A stretch of 12,496 nt of DNA from an uncultured Eubacteriales bacterium (GTDB lineage Bacteria > Bacillota > Clostridia > Oscillospirales > Acutalibacteraceae), in the NCBI GenBank assembly GCA_934489735.1, contig CAKSSR010000042.1, positions 1 to 12,496 on the forward strand. Reading direction: 5' to 3'. Made by a program: the position numbers and the translations under genes. How positions within the stretch are numbered: position 1 is the stretch's first letter; each line of letters starts with the position of its first letter. Of the stretch, positions 1 through 6,438 are shown piece by piece. Under the pieces are notes generated by a model, which was given only the letters and a program-made list of their open reading frames with translations, was not told the DNA's origin and did not search any database.

Positions 1-122
1 AAGTCGCAGGGTTCTTGGGAACTCTCTCCTAATGGAAAGATATTTACCAAGCTATCCCCGTAGTTCCTACGGTTCTTCCACTAACTCATGACTAAAGTCA
101 TGAGTGTGCATGGTCGTTTCTA
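1..122 (-). mobile_element. IS200/IS605-like element end with omega-RNA-like structure, copy 1 (cut by window edge)
   Basis: This stretch matches 5525-5646 with only four substitutions, all transitions. Read on the - strand it starts just after TTGAT (127-123), passes a perfect 9-bp hairpin (84-92 with 97-105, loop taaa), then a 6-bp hairpin (58-63 with 67-72), and runs into the closing hairpin that the window edge cuts. This order (imperfect palindrome near the left end, structured RNA, final hairpin ending in GTCGTGGGAGG and GGTTCA in the other copy) is what is known for IS605-family ends and the omega RNA of TnpB. No TnpA or TnpB reading frame is present, so this is either a non-autonomous derivative or the end of an element lying left of the window. 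Confidence 0.6.
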
Positions 123-430
123 ATCAAAAGACCACGAAAAACTTGCTTCCCCCAACAAATTTTTACTGTTTGACCCTCTAACTCAAACAATCATTTGAAA
201 ACACTCTCTCAAAATTTCCAAAAGGATCTATTGACTAACAATCTACTAAACAGCCCCTCATCTGTTCTTAAAATATAACAATCTAAATCACAGACACTAT
301 ATAGGATTATACCACGCACTCATGAGTTTGTCTATACCTTTTATGAAATTCAGTTGTTTAACTAGAAAATTTTAATAATTCGCAAACAAAAATATAACAA
401 TATGATAAATATTCTAATAAAAATCAAATT
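123..430. other. Non-coding AT-rich intergenic stretch
   Basis: No reading frame with a start and ribosome-binding site is visible on either strand. The first bases repeat the motif gaccacg (130-136), which also occurs in the element end. A degraded fragment of an element end may lie at 311-332. The right end merges into the promoter of the phosphopantetheinyl transferase gene. Confidence 0.6.
311..332 (+). repeat. Possible decayed IS605-like left-end fragment, opposite orientation
   Basis: The sequence accacgcac, tcatga, ttt, gtc follows the left-end sequence of the element copies in order (accacgcacac, tcatga, cttta, gtc), but on the + strand and with small deletions. The second arm of the hairpin is missing. 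The match is short, so chance similarity is possible. Confidence 0.25.
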
Positions 431-431
431 A

Positions 432-440
432 TGATATAAT
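432..440 (+). promoter_or_regulatory. Extended -10 promoter of the phosphopantetheinyl transferase gene
   Basis: TG (432-433), one base, then a perfect TATAAT (435-440) forms an extended -10 element. With a 17-base spacer the -35 hexamer would be TTCTAA, a poor match, which fits an extended -10 promoter. Transcription would start near 447, leaving a leader of about 20 bases with the Shine-Dalgarno AAAGGAG at 456-462. Confidence 0.55.
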
Positions 441-468
441 GATAATATAAGAAGTAAAGGAGCAAACT

Positions 469-1140
469 ATGACAAAAACATACTTTCTAAAGATATCTAA
501 TAGCATTTTGTCTGAAAATGATTACAAACTTTATGAGACAGAGCTCAGCAATGAAAAGAAAAATAGAATTAAGCTTGCAAAATCCAATATAAGTAAAAAG
601 GTATACCTATATTCAGACCTTCTATTGAAATACTTAATCTACAGAGAAACTAATCTAGAAATATCCAGCCTAATGTTTTCAAAAAACAAATTTGGGAAGC
701 CTTTTTTAATAAATCAAGCAAATATTAAATATAATTTATCACATACTAAAGACGCACTAGCTATAAGTATCTCCGATAATGAAATAGGGATTGATATAGA
801 AAAGATACGGACGATTAATTTAAGGATTGCAAAGAGATTTTTTACGAAAAATGAATACAATTATGTAATGGAAAAGGATTCAACTTATAGATTTTTAGAA
901 ATTTGGACAAAAAAAGAGGCATATATGAAATTTGTTGGGAAAGGGTTTGCAATGGGATTAAATTCATTTGATACTACTAAGGAAAGTTTTAATAACAGGT
1001 ACAATATGTCTACAACCGACATAGACGGATATATAATTTCCATATGCAATGATCAGCAATATATAAACAATTCTTTAATAAATCAAGTCAATGAAGAACA
1101 ATTTATAAAAAAATTCCTACAACTAGCTTGTTGTAGGTGA
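469..1140 (+). CDS. Sfp-type 4'-phosphopantetheinyl transferase
   Basis: This enzyme would move the 4'-phosphopantetheine arm of coenzyme A onto a serine of a carrier protein (acyl, peptidyl or aryl carrier) in the cytoplasm. The 223-residue length is normal for the Sfp group and longer than the AcpS group. Family motifs are present in order: GKPFL at 76-80, YNLSHTKD at 88-95, IGIDIEKI at 106-113 with the magnesium-binding Asp109 and Glu111, and WTKKEAYMKFVGKG at 146-159 with Glu150. The ATG is chosen because AAAGGAG ends six bases before it. The gene stands alone on this strand, converges with the activase operon with a 21-base gap, and has no carrier-protein or synthetase gene nearby. Its carrier substrate therefore cannot be told; it may be the only such enzyme in the cell or serve a distant cluster. 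The last codons form the stem of the opposite operon's terminator. The C-terminal third is poorly conserved. Confidence 0.92.
   Translation: MTKTYFLKISNSILSENDYKLYETELSNEKKNRIKLAKSNISKKVYLYSDLLLKYLIYRETNLEISSLMFSKNKFGKPFLINQANIKYNLSHTKDALAISISDNEIGIDIEKIRTINLRIAKRFFTKNEYNYVMEKDSTYRFLEIWTKKEAYMKFVGKGFAMGLNSFDTTKESFNNRYNMSTTDIDGYIISICNDQQYINNSLINQVNEEQFIKKFLQLACCR
1105..1137 (-). terminator. Rho-independent terminator of the activase/dehydratase operon
   Basis: On the - strand CCTACAA (1137-1131) pairs perfectly with TTGTAGG (1122-1116) across an 8-base loop. Two A bases and a run of seven T (1113-1107) follow. It lies 24 bases past the stop of the dehydratase-like gene and inside the 3' end of the convergent transferase gene. 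On the + strand no T run follows, so it is directional. Confidence 0.7.
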
Positions 1141-1161
1141 ACTTTGCATTACATATCCTTA

Positions 1162-2442
1162 TTATATGTCCTTATTTTTCTCTGCAGCTATTGCCAGCAT
1201 AAGTTTTATTCTATTCTCTTGGTTAACTTTTGATGCCCCTGGGTCATAATCTATTGCTACTATATTAGAATTCGGAGCCACTTCTCTTATTTTCCTTATC
1301 ATACCTTTGCCGCAGATATGATTTGGAAGACATCCGAATGGTTGAGCGCAAATTATATTTTCAAATCCTGACTCACTTAGTTCCAACATCTCTGCTGTAA
1401 GCAACCATCCCTCACCCATTTTATTCCCATATCCTATTATTCCTTTAACCAATTCTTTCTTATGCATATACGATGCTGGAGTATAGAAGCATTTATATTT
1501 ACTCACTGCATCAAGTATTATTTTTTCTGCCTTTAGCATGTATGACATAAAGGTCTTTACTAAAGCATACTTTATTCTACTTCCACCATACAACTTTATG
1601 TCTTCCAGTCTATTATCTGTCTTAAATAATAGAAAATTCAATAAACCTGGTACACACACTTCGCAATTTTGACTCTTCAGGAACTTCTCCAGGTCATTAT
1701 TGCCCAAACTTGAGTACTTTATATATATCTCTCCCACAATACCAACCTTAATTTTTTTAGTCTTATTTATTCTTATCATAGAAAAATCGTGAGCCATTTT
1801 ATCTATATTCTTTCTGATTTCCAACAACCTGACTCCCTTTTTAGAATAAAAAGCTCTTGAAATATCATTTATCCATTTATCTACCAAATTATCTGTAGTT
1901 CCTTTCACTTGTTCGTAAGGTTCTACTTGATTTTTCAGCATCATCAATGCATCACCGTAAACAAGTGCCGATATCATTTCTCTCATCATTGACAATTTCA
2001 ATTTAAATCCTGAATTCTTCTCTAATCCTGACATATTAAGAGAAATAACCGGAACATTTCCGAACCCTGCCTTTTGAAGTGCTTTTCTTAACAAATGGAT
2101 GTAATTCGATGCTCTACATCCTCCACCTGTCTGTGTGATCATCAAAGCCGTCTTATTTACATCGTACATTCCACTTTGCAATGCGTTTATAAATTGTCCT
2201 ATTACAAGTAAAGCAGGATAACATGTATCATTATGAACGTACTTTAAGCCAGTCTGAGCTATCTCAGGGCTATTTGAATTCAACAGTACTGCATTATAAC
2301 CGAACTCTGTAAAAATATTTTTCAATAGTTTGAAATGTATTGGAAGCATACCGGGTAATAGCACAGTATAATTTTTCTTCATTTTCTTAGTAAATATCAA
2401 TCTGCCAGTTCTATCTCGTTTAAGTTTTATCTTTGTTGACAT
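1162..2442 (-). CDS. HgdB/BcrC-like 2-hydroxyacyl-CoA dehydratase-related protein
   Basis: The 426-residue protein resembles the C-terminal part of the ~1,400-residue clostridial activase/dehydratase fusion proteins and, more remotely, the subunits of 2-hydroxyacyl-CoA dehydratases (HgdB, BcrC). Supporting segments are LLPGMLPIHF (28-37), LKYVHNDTCYP (66-76), a Thr-Gln-Thr-Gly-Gly-Gly-Cys-Arg-Ala-Ser-Asn block (104-113) and, near the C-terminus, a Cys-rich segment IICAQPFGC then HIC. Cys74, Cys109 and the late cysteines could bind an iron-sulfur cluster, which is how the family works, but this protein's substrate is unknown. The start ATG has AAAGGTGGG eight bases upstream. It follows the activase gene by 19 bases and is surely co-transcribed with it. 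There is no signal peptide, so it should be cytoplasmic. No true two-subunit dehydratase, CoA-transferase or acyl-CoA dehydrogenase is in the window, so it may be an accessory pair rather than a classical fermentation enzyme. Confidence 0.85.
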   Translation of the reverse strand: MSTKIKLKRDRTGRLIFTKKMKKNYTVLLPGMLPIHFKLLKNIFTEFGYNAVLLNSNSPEIAQTGLKYVHNDTCYPALLVIGQFINALQSGMYDVNKTALMITQTGGGCRASNYIHLLRKALQKAGFGNVPVISLNMSGLEKNSGFKLKLSMMREMISALVYGDALMMLKNQVEPYEQVKGTTDNLVDKWINDISRAFYSKKGVRLLEIRKNIDKMAHDFSMIRINKTKKIKVGIVGEIYIKYSSLGNNDLEKFLKSQNCEVCVPGLLNFLLFKTDNRLEDIKLYGGSRIKYALVKTFMSYMLKAEKIILDAVSKYKCFYTPASYMHKKELVKGIIGYGNKMGEGWLLTAEMLELSESGFENIICAQPFGCLPNHICGKGMIRKIREVAPNSNIVAIDYDPGASKVNQENRIKLMLAIAAEKNKDI

Positions 2443-2461
2443 CTATCCATCCCACCTTTCT

Positions 2462-5410
2462 TTATATTTTTCTTTCTATAGCTGCCAATAAGCTTCTAAT
2501 TCTTATTTTTACTGCCCCCAGATTAGTTATTTCATCTATTTTTATCTGAGTATATATCTTATTATTACTTTCCAATATAGATCTTACTTCATCTGTGGTA
2601 ATAGCGTCAACTCCACATCCAAATGATACTAATTGTATAAGATTCATGTCATTTTGTTTACTAACATATTCAGCTGCTGCATAAAGTCTGGAATGATATG
2701 TCCATTGATTTAGCACTTTGGTATCGATTTTCTTCACATTTTTATAAACTGCGTCTTCAGATACTATAGCGCAGCCAAAGTTTTCTATCAATTTGTCAAT
2801 CCCATGGTTAATTTCCGGATCAAGATGATAAGGTCTGCCGGCCAATACCATTATTTTTTTATTAAGGCCTCTCGCTTTGTCTATAATTTCCTTACCTTTC
2901 TTACCGATTCTCTCCATATATGCTTTTTGTTCTTTATATGCTTCTCTAGCTGCCAACTTAACATCTTTTAGATTTATATTCTCATAGTACTTAGACAATA
3001 TTTCTGTCATCTTAATCGGAAATTCTTTCTCATTATGTAAGCCTATGTAGTCATTTATAAACTTTTTGCCATCCAGATCCGATATATTTGCATTTATCAC
3101 TTCAGGGTAGTAAGCAACCACTGGGCAATTGTAATTATTATCTCCCATATGTTCATTTAAGTTATAGGTCATACATGGGTAGAATATATTTGTCAATCCT
3201 TTGTTGATCAATGACTGTACATGCCCATGAATTAATTTTGCTGGAAAGCATACTGTGTCCGATGGTATACTTTGTTGCCCTAATATATACATATCTCTAT
3301 TAGAAATTGATGATGCTTCTATTCCGAAGTCTAAATTTTTAAAAAATGTATGCCAAAACGGTAGCAATTCGTACATATTTAGTCCCATCGGTATTCCTAT
3401 TACTTCTCTTTTCCCTTTAAAGCTCGTATATTTAGCTAATTCTCTCAATTTATAGTCATATATATTCAACCCATCGTCATCAGTTTTGCTAACTCCCGTA
3501 ATAGGTTTCTGACATCTGTTTCCACTTATAAAGTTTTTTCCTCCACTGAACATATTTACATTCAATCTACAATGGTTATTGCATCCACTGCAGATGATAT
3601 TTTTCACTTTATGATCAAATGATAATAAAGATTTCCTGTTCATCAAAGAACTTTTATCCTTTTTATTACTTTTAGCATACAAAGCCGCACCATATGCTCC
3701 CATCAACCCTGCTATGCTAGGTCTTATTACTTCTGCTCCGGTTTCTTGTTCAAAGGCTCTCAGTACCGCATCATTAAAGAAAGTTCCCCCCTGGACAACT
3801 ATTTTCTTACCTATGTCTTCCGCACTTGATGCCCTTATTACTTTATACAAAGCATTCTTAACCACGCTCAAAGATAATCCTGCCGAAATATCTTCTATCT
3901 TTGCTCCTTCTTTTTGAGCCTGTTTAACCGACGAGTTCATAAAGACAGTACATCTTGATCCTAGATCCACTGGAGCCTTAGCAAACAGTCCCAACTTAGC
4001 GAATTCTTCTATTGAATATCCCAATGCATTGGCGAAAGCCTGCAAAAACGATCCACAACCTGACGAACATGCTTCATTCAGGAATATATTATCTATACTT
4101 TGGTTATGAATTTTAAAACATTTTATATCCTGCCCACCGATATCTATAACAAAGTCTACATCTGGCATAAATTTTTTAGCCGAGATAAAGTGTGCTATTG
4201 TTTCCACTATTCCAAAGTCTAAGTTAAACGCACTCTTTATTATTTCTTCTCCATATCCGCACGCTGCGCTTGATAAAATTTCTACTTTAGGATAGTTATT
4301 ATATATCTCACATAGGATTCCCTTAATTATATCGACCGGGTTGCCGTTATTTGTTAAATACTTCGAATAGACTACTTCTTCTTTATCATTTATCAAAACA
4401 GCCTTAACTGTTGTCGATCCTGCGTCTATTCCTAGGTAAACTTTGTCTTCCGAACTACTCCTCAAGCTTGATTCTGGCACTATATTCTTATTGTGCCGGG
4501 ACAAAAATTCATTATATTCTTGCCTATTGTTAAACAATGGCTTATGATGAGCAAAATTTCCTAACCCACGGTACTTATTTATATTATGAATGAAGATATC
4601 TATGTCCAAATATGTAGTCGCACACAAAGCTGTTCCAACTGCAACGTAGTACAAAGAATCTTCTGGACAAATCCCATTTAATTTAAGTTCTTTATCGAAG
4701 CTTTCTCTAAGCTTTGGCATAAATGTAAGAGGCCCGCCCAAATATACTACCTTCCCACTTATTTTTCTTCCCTGAGCTAAGCCTGATAATGTTTGGTTAA
4801 CAACTGCATGAAAAATGCTTGACACTATATCATTCTTCTGCGCTCCTTGGTTTATTAATGGTTGTATGTCTGTCTTTGCAAAGACTCCACATCTTGAAGC
4901 TATCGTATAAACTTTGTTACTATTCTTAGCCAGATTGTTCATATTTTCAATAGGGACGTTTAGGAGTGTAGCCATTTGGTCTATAAATGCGCCAGTTCCT
5001 CCTGCACATGTTCCGTTCATTCTCACTTCCATATTTCCCGATAGAAATAATATCTTTGCATCTTCTCCACCTAATTCAATTACAACATCTGTCCCCGGTA
5101 TAAATTTGTTAATTGCAACCCTGGTAGCATATACTTCTTGAACAAACTGGATATTACAATATTGAGCTATTCCAAGTCCTGCAGACCCTGAAATAGCTAT
5201 TCTTGTACTGGAGTTAATATATTCTTTCACTTTATATAATATATCAATCGTTTTCGAAGCTATTTGAGACAAATGTCTCTCATATGAAGAATAAACTATA
5301 TTACAATCCTCATCTATCACAACCACTTTAATAGTTGTAGAACCAATATCAAGCCCTATCTTATAACAGCCGTTAGTATCTATATTCAAACTTAACATCC
5401 CCCAGAACAA
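2462..5410 (-). CDS. Double-domain acyl-CoA dehydratase activase (BcrAD/BadFG twice) with DUF2229-like region
   Basis: The 982-residue protein holds two actin/hexokinase-fold ATPase domains of the activase family. Domain 1 (about 17-265) has GLDIGSTTIK at 19-28, ELGGEDAKI at 112-120, a Cys-containing NGTCAGGTG at 132-140 and SRCGVFAKT at 172-180. Domain 2 (about 324-580) has LGIDAGSTTVK at 326-336, DIGGQDIK at 423-430, NEACSSGCGSF at 445-455 and GSRCTVF at 484-490. In HgdC-type activases the Cys of each such pair holds a 4Fe-4S cluster between two subunits, and ATP drives electron transfer to the dehydratase. A four-Cys segment follows (607, 610, 614, 633), then a DUF2229-like region (about 670-800) and a terminal HgdB-related piece with AGRPYHLDPEINHGID (857-872) and SFGCGVDAITTDEV (929-942). 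The start is TTG, supported by AAAGG seven bases upstream; the in-frame ATG at 5398 has no spaced Shine-Dalgarno. It is first in a two-gene operon with the HgdB-like gene. Confidence 0.88.
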   Translation of the reverse strand: MFWGMLSLNIDTNGCYKIGLDIGSTTIKVVVIDEDCNIVYSSYERHLSQIASKTIDILYKVKEYINSSTRIAISGSAGLGIAQYCNIQFVQEVYATRVAINKFIPGTDVVIELGGEDAKILFLSGNMEVRMNGTCAGGTGAFIDQMATLLNVPIENMNNLAKNSNKVYTIASRCGVFAKTDIQPLINQGAQKNDIVSSIFHAVVNQTLSGLAQGRKISGKVVYLGGPLTFMPKLRESFDKELKLNGICPEDSLYYVAVGTALCATTYLDIDIFIHNINKYRGLGNFAHHKPLFNNRQEYNEFLSRHNKNIVPESSLRSSSEDKVYLGIDAGSTTVKAVLINDKEEVVYSKYLTNNGNPVDIIKGILCEIYNNYPKVEILSSAACGYGEEIIKSAFNLDFGIVETIAHFISAKKFMPDVDFVIDIGGQDIKCFKIHNQSIDNIFLNEACSSGCGSFLQAFANALGYSIEEFAKLGLFAKAPVDLGSRCTVFMNSSVKQAQKEGAKIEDISAGLSLSVVKNALYKVIRASSAEDIGKKIVVQGGTFFNDAVLRAFEQETGAEVIRPSIAGLMGAYGAALYAKSNKKDKSSLMNRKSLLSFDHKVKNIICSGCNNHCRLNVNMFSGGKNFISGNRCQKPITGVSKTDDDGLNIYDYKLRELAKYTSFKGKREVIGIPMGLNMYELLPFWHTFFKNLDFGIEASSISNRDMYILGQQSIPSDTVCFPAKLIHGHVQSLINKGLTNIFYPCMTYNLNEHMGDNNYNCPVVAYYPEVINANISDLDGKKFINDYIGLHNEKEFPIKMTEILSKYYENINLKDVKLAAREAYKEQKAYMERIGKKGKEIIDKARGLNKKIMVLAGRPYHLDPEINHGIDKLIENFGCAIVSEDAVYKNVKKIDTKVLNQWTYHSRLYAAAEYVSKQNDMNLIQLVSFGCGVDAITTDEVRSILESNNKIYTQIKIDEITNLGAVKIRIRSLLAAIERKI

Positions 5411-5507
5411 ATTTTAACCTTTTTCACATCTATAATAAAAGACGTCGTAAAAACATTAATTTTAATTTACTTTTCAATCTAGAAATTATACTTTTATCGA
5501 TGCATTC

Positions 5508-5646
5508 TGAACCTCCCACGACTAAAATCGCAGGGTTCTTGGGAACTCTCTCCTAACGGAAAGATATTTACCAAGCTATCCCCGTAGTTCCTACGGTTCT
5601 TCCACTAACTCATGACTAAAGTCACGAGTGTGCGTGGTCGTTTCTA
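5508..5646 (-). ncRNA. IS605-like element / omega-RNA-like structure, copy 2, complete
   Basis: Read on the - strand it begins after TTGAT (5650-5646) and ends near GGTTCA (5513-5508). It contains a left hairpin (5629-5621 with 5616-5608), a 6-bp hairpin (5596-5591 with 5587-5582) and a final hairpin whose 3' arm is GTCGTGGG. Differences from copy 1 keep pairing in the - strand RNA: one change turns A-U into G-U in the left hairpin and one turns C-G into U-G in the last hairpin. TTGAT is known as the insertion target and TAM of ISDra2-type elements. By analogy with TnpB omega RNA, the guide would be the bases after 5508 on the - strand, beginning GAATGCATCGAT. No tnpA or tnpB lies between the ends, so it is a non-autonomous element (PATE-like). 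Whether it is transcribed or loaded by a TnpB made elsewhere is inference. Confidence 0.6.
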
Positions 5647-5874
5647 TCAATAATTTCAAATAGATTTCTTTCTATTTTTCTATTCTCATCATATTTTCTC
5701 TTTACATTTCTTTTCCACAAGTCAATTATGATCGACAAAACGCTTACACTTTTTCATTTGTTTCATAACATATTATAGATTTATCTCGACCAATCTTAAA
5801 ACCTTTTCATAAATTAATTAAATTCCGTATTAAATCATTCATTTTTACCTTACAAATAGGTTTTTCGCACAGTC
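5647..5874. other. Non-coding region between the VanZ-like gene and the element; likely leader
   Basis: No protein gene of normal size is seen. On the - strand this lies downstream of a perfect consensus promoter and upstream of the element and the activase gene, so it is probably transcribed as leader. It holds a possible cre site (5735-5748) and an 11-codon frame (5842-5807, MNDLIRNLINL) with AAGG five bases before its ATG. Confidence 0.5.
5735..5748 (-). promoter_or_regulatory. Possible cre site (CcpA)
   Basis: On the - strand TGTAAGCGTTTTGT matches the catabolite-response consensus TGWAARCGYTWNCW at 13 of 14 positions (the C near the end is G). It sits about 130 bases downstream of the predicted start of the 5904-5875 promoter, where bound CcpA could block elongation toward the activase operon. 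CcpA itself is not in the window. Confidence 0.35.
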
Positions 5875-5904
5875 ATTATATCATTTTATAAGTATATTTG
5901 TCAA
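5875..5904 (-). promoter_or_regulatory. Perfect consensus sigma-A promoter reading toward the activase operon
   Basis: On the - strand TTGACA (5904-5899), an 18-base spacer ending in TGA, and TATAAT (5880-5875) give both hexamers exactly, plus an extended -10 TG. The -35 overlaps the stop codon of the VanZ-like gene. The next gene on this strand is the activase at 5410, so the leader would be about 460 bases and would include the omega-RNA-like element. Confidence 0.65.
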
Positions 5905-6374
5905 TACGATTGATTTCTATTTATATATTTACTTTTCAAATATATCATAATATCACAAATCGTTACTATTGCTATTCCTATGATGATCCCTGTCAAATCT
6001 AAGCTTGCCTCATGCAAAGATATTCCTCTTCCTGGTACAAAGTATTGATGGATTAAATCAGTCAGCATGTAAAACGTAGAAAATGTCAACGAAATCGTGA
6101 ATTTTTTCAATTTTTTCAAATTATGATGCGTCCCAATGCTTAATGAAGTAAATAACCCTAGCAAAAAGTATTCAAATATATGTGCCTGTTCTCTTACATC
6201 CACATTGAATATTCTATATATATATTCATAAATACATTTTAATATCTCTATATTCATGATAAATTTAATAAATTTCTCACTTGTTTCATGCGACTCGCTT
6301 CCATTTTGAGCCGATAATATAAAAATCATTATCATAGTGCTCAAAGTGAGTAAATAATATAACTTTCTCTTCAC
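5901..6374 (-). CDS. VanZ-like integral membrane protein
   Basis: A 157-residue membrane protein of the VanZ-like family. Visible marks are SAQNGSES at 21-28 after the first membrane segment (about 4-20), REQAHIFEYFLLG at 61-73 leading into the second, and DLIHQYFVPGRGISLHEASLD at 106-126 before the last segment (about 127-147); another segment covers about 92-108. The conserved Arg/His/Glu and Asp/His-Gln/Pro-Gly-Arg sets are those expected of the family. VanZ lowers teicoplanin binding in enterococci, but the biochemical role of the family is poorly known, so no resistance is claimed. The start is GTG, backed by GGAGGG five bases upstream. It follows the PotD-like gene by 64 bases, with a stem-loop between, so expression may partly depend on read-through. 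Confidence 0.85.
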   Translation of the reverse strand: MKRKLYYLLTLSTMIMIFILSAQNGSESHETSEKFIKFIMNIEILKCIYEYIYRIFNVDVREQAHIFEYFLLGLFTSLSIGTHHNLKKLKKFTISLTFSTFYMLTDLIHQYFVPGRGISLHEASLDLTGIIIGIAIVTICDIMIYLKSKYINRNQSY

Positions 6375-6391
6375 AATTTCCCTCCGTTTGC

Positions 6392-6429
6392 AAAAATATT
6401 AACCAAGAGTCCTTGCCCAGGCTTCTTGG
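6392..6429 (-). terminator. Stem-loop between the PotD-like and VanZ-like genes; partial terminator
   Basis: On the - strand CCAAGA (6429-6424) pairs with TCTTGG (6408-6403), helped by a G-U pair and an inner GG/CC pair. The following TTAATATTTTT is T-rich but interrupted. It starts 9 bases past the stop of the PotD-like gene. It may terminate incompletely, setting a lower level for the VanZ-like gene, or only protect the mRNA 3' end. Confidence 0.5.
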
Positions 6430-6438
6430 CTACAATCC

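Noticed and set aside
3255..5141. Three + strand frames of 66-75 codons inside the activase gene
   Set aside because: They overlap well-conserved activase motifs on the - strand and have no start signals.
5485..5490. TATAAT on the - strand just before the activase gene as its promoter
   Set aside because: The -35 position reads GGTTCA, which is the element's right end, and there is no extended TG, so support is weak.
1..5646. Composite transposon formed by the two direct element copies flanking 5.4 kb
   Set aside because: IS605-type elements move as single strands and no transposase is present; ordinary host genes lie between. Nothing shows joint movement.
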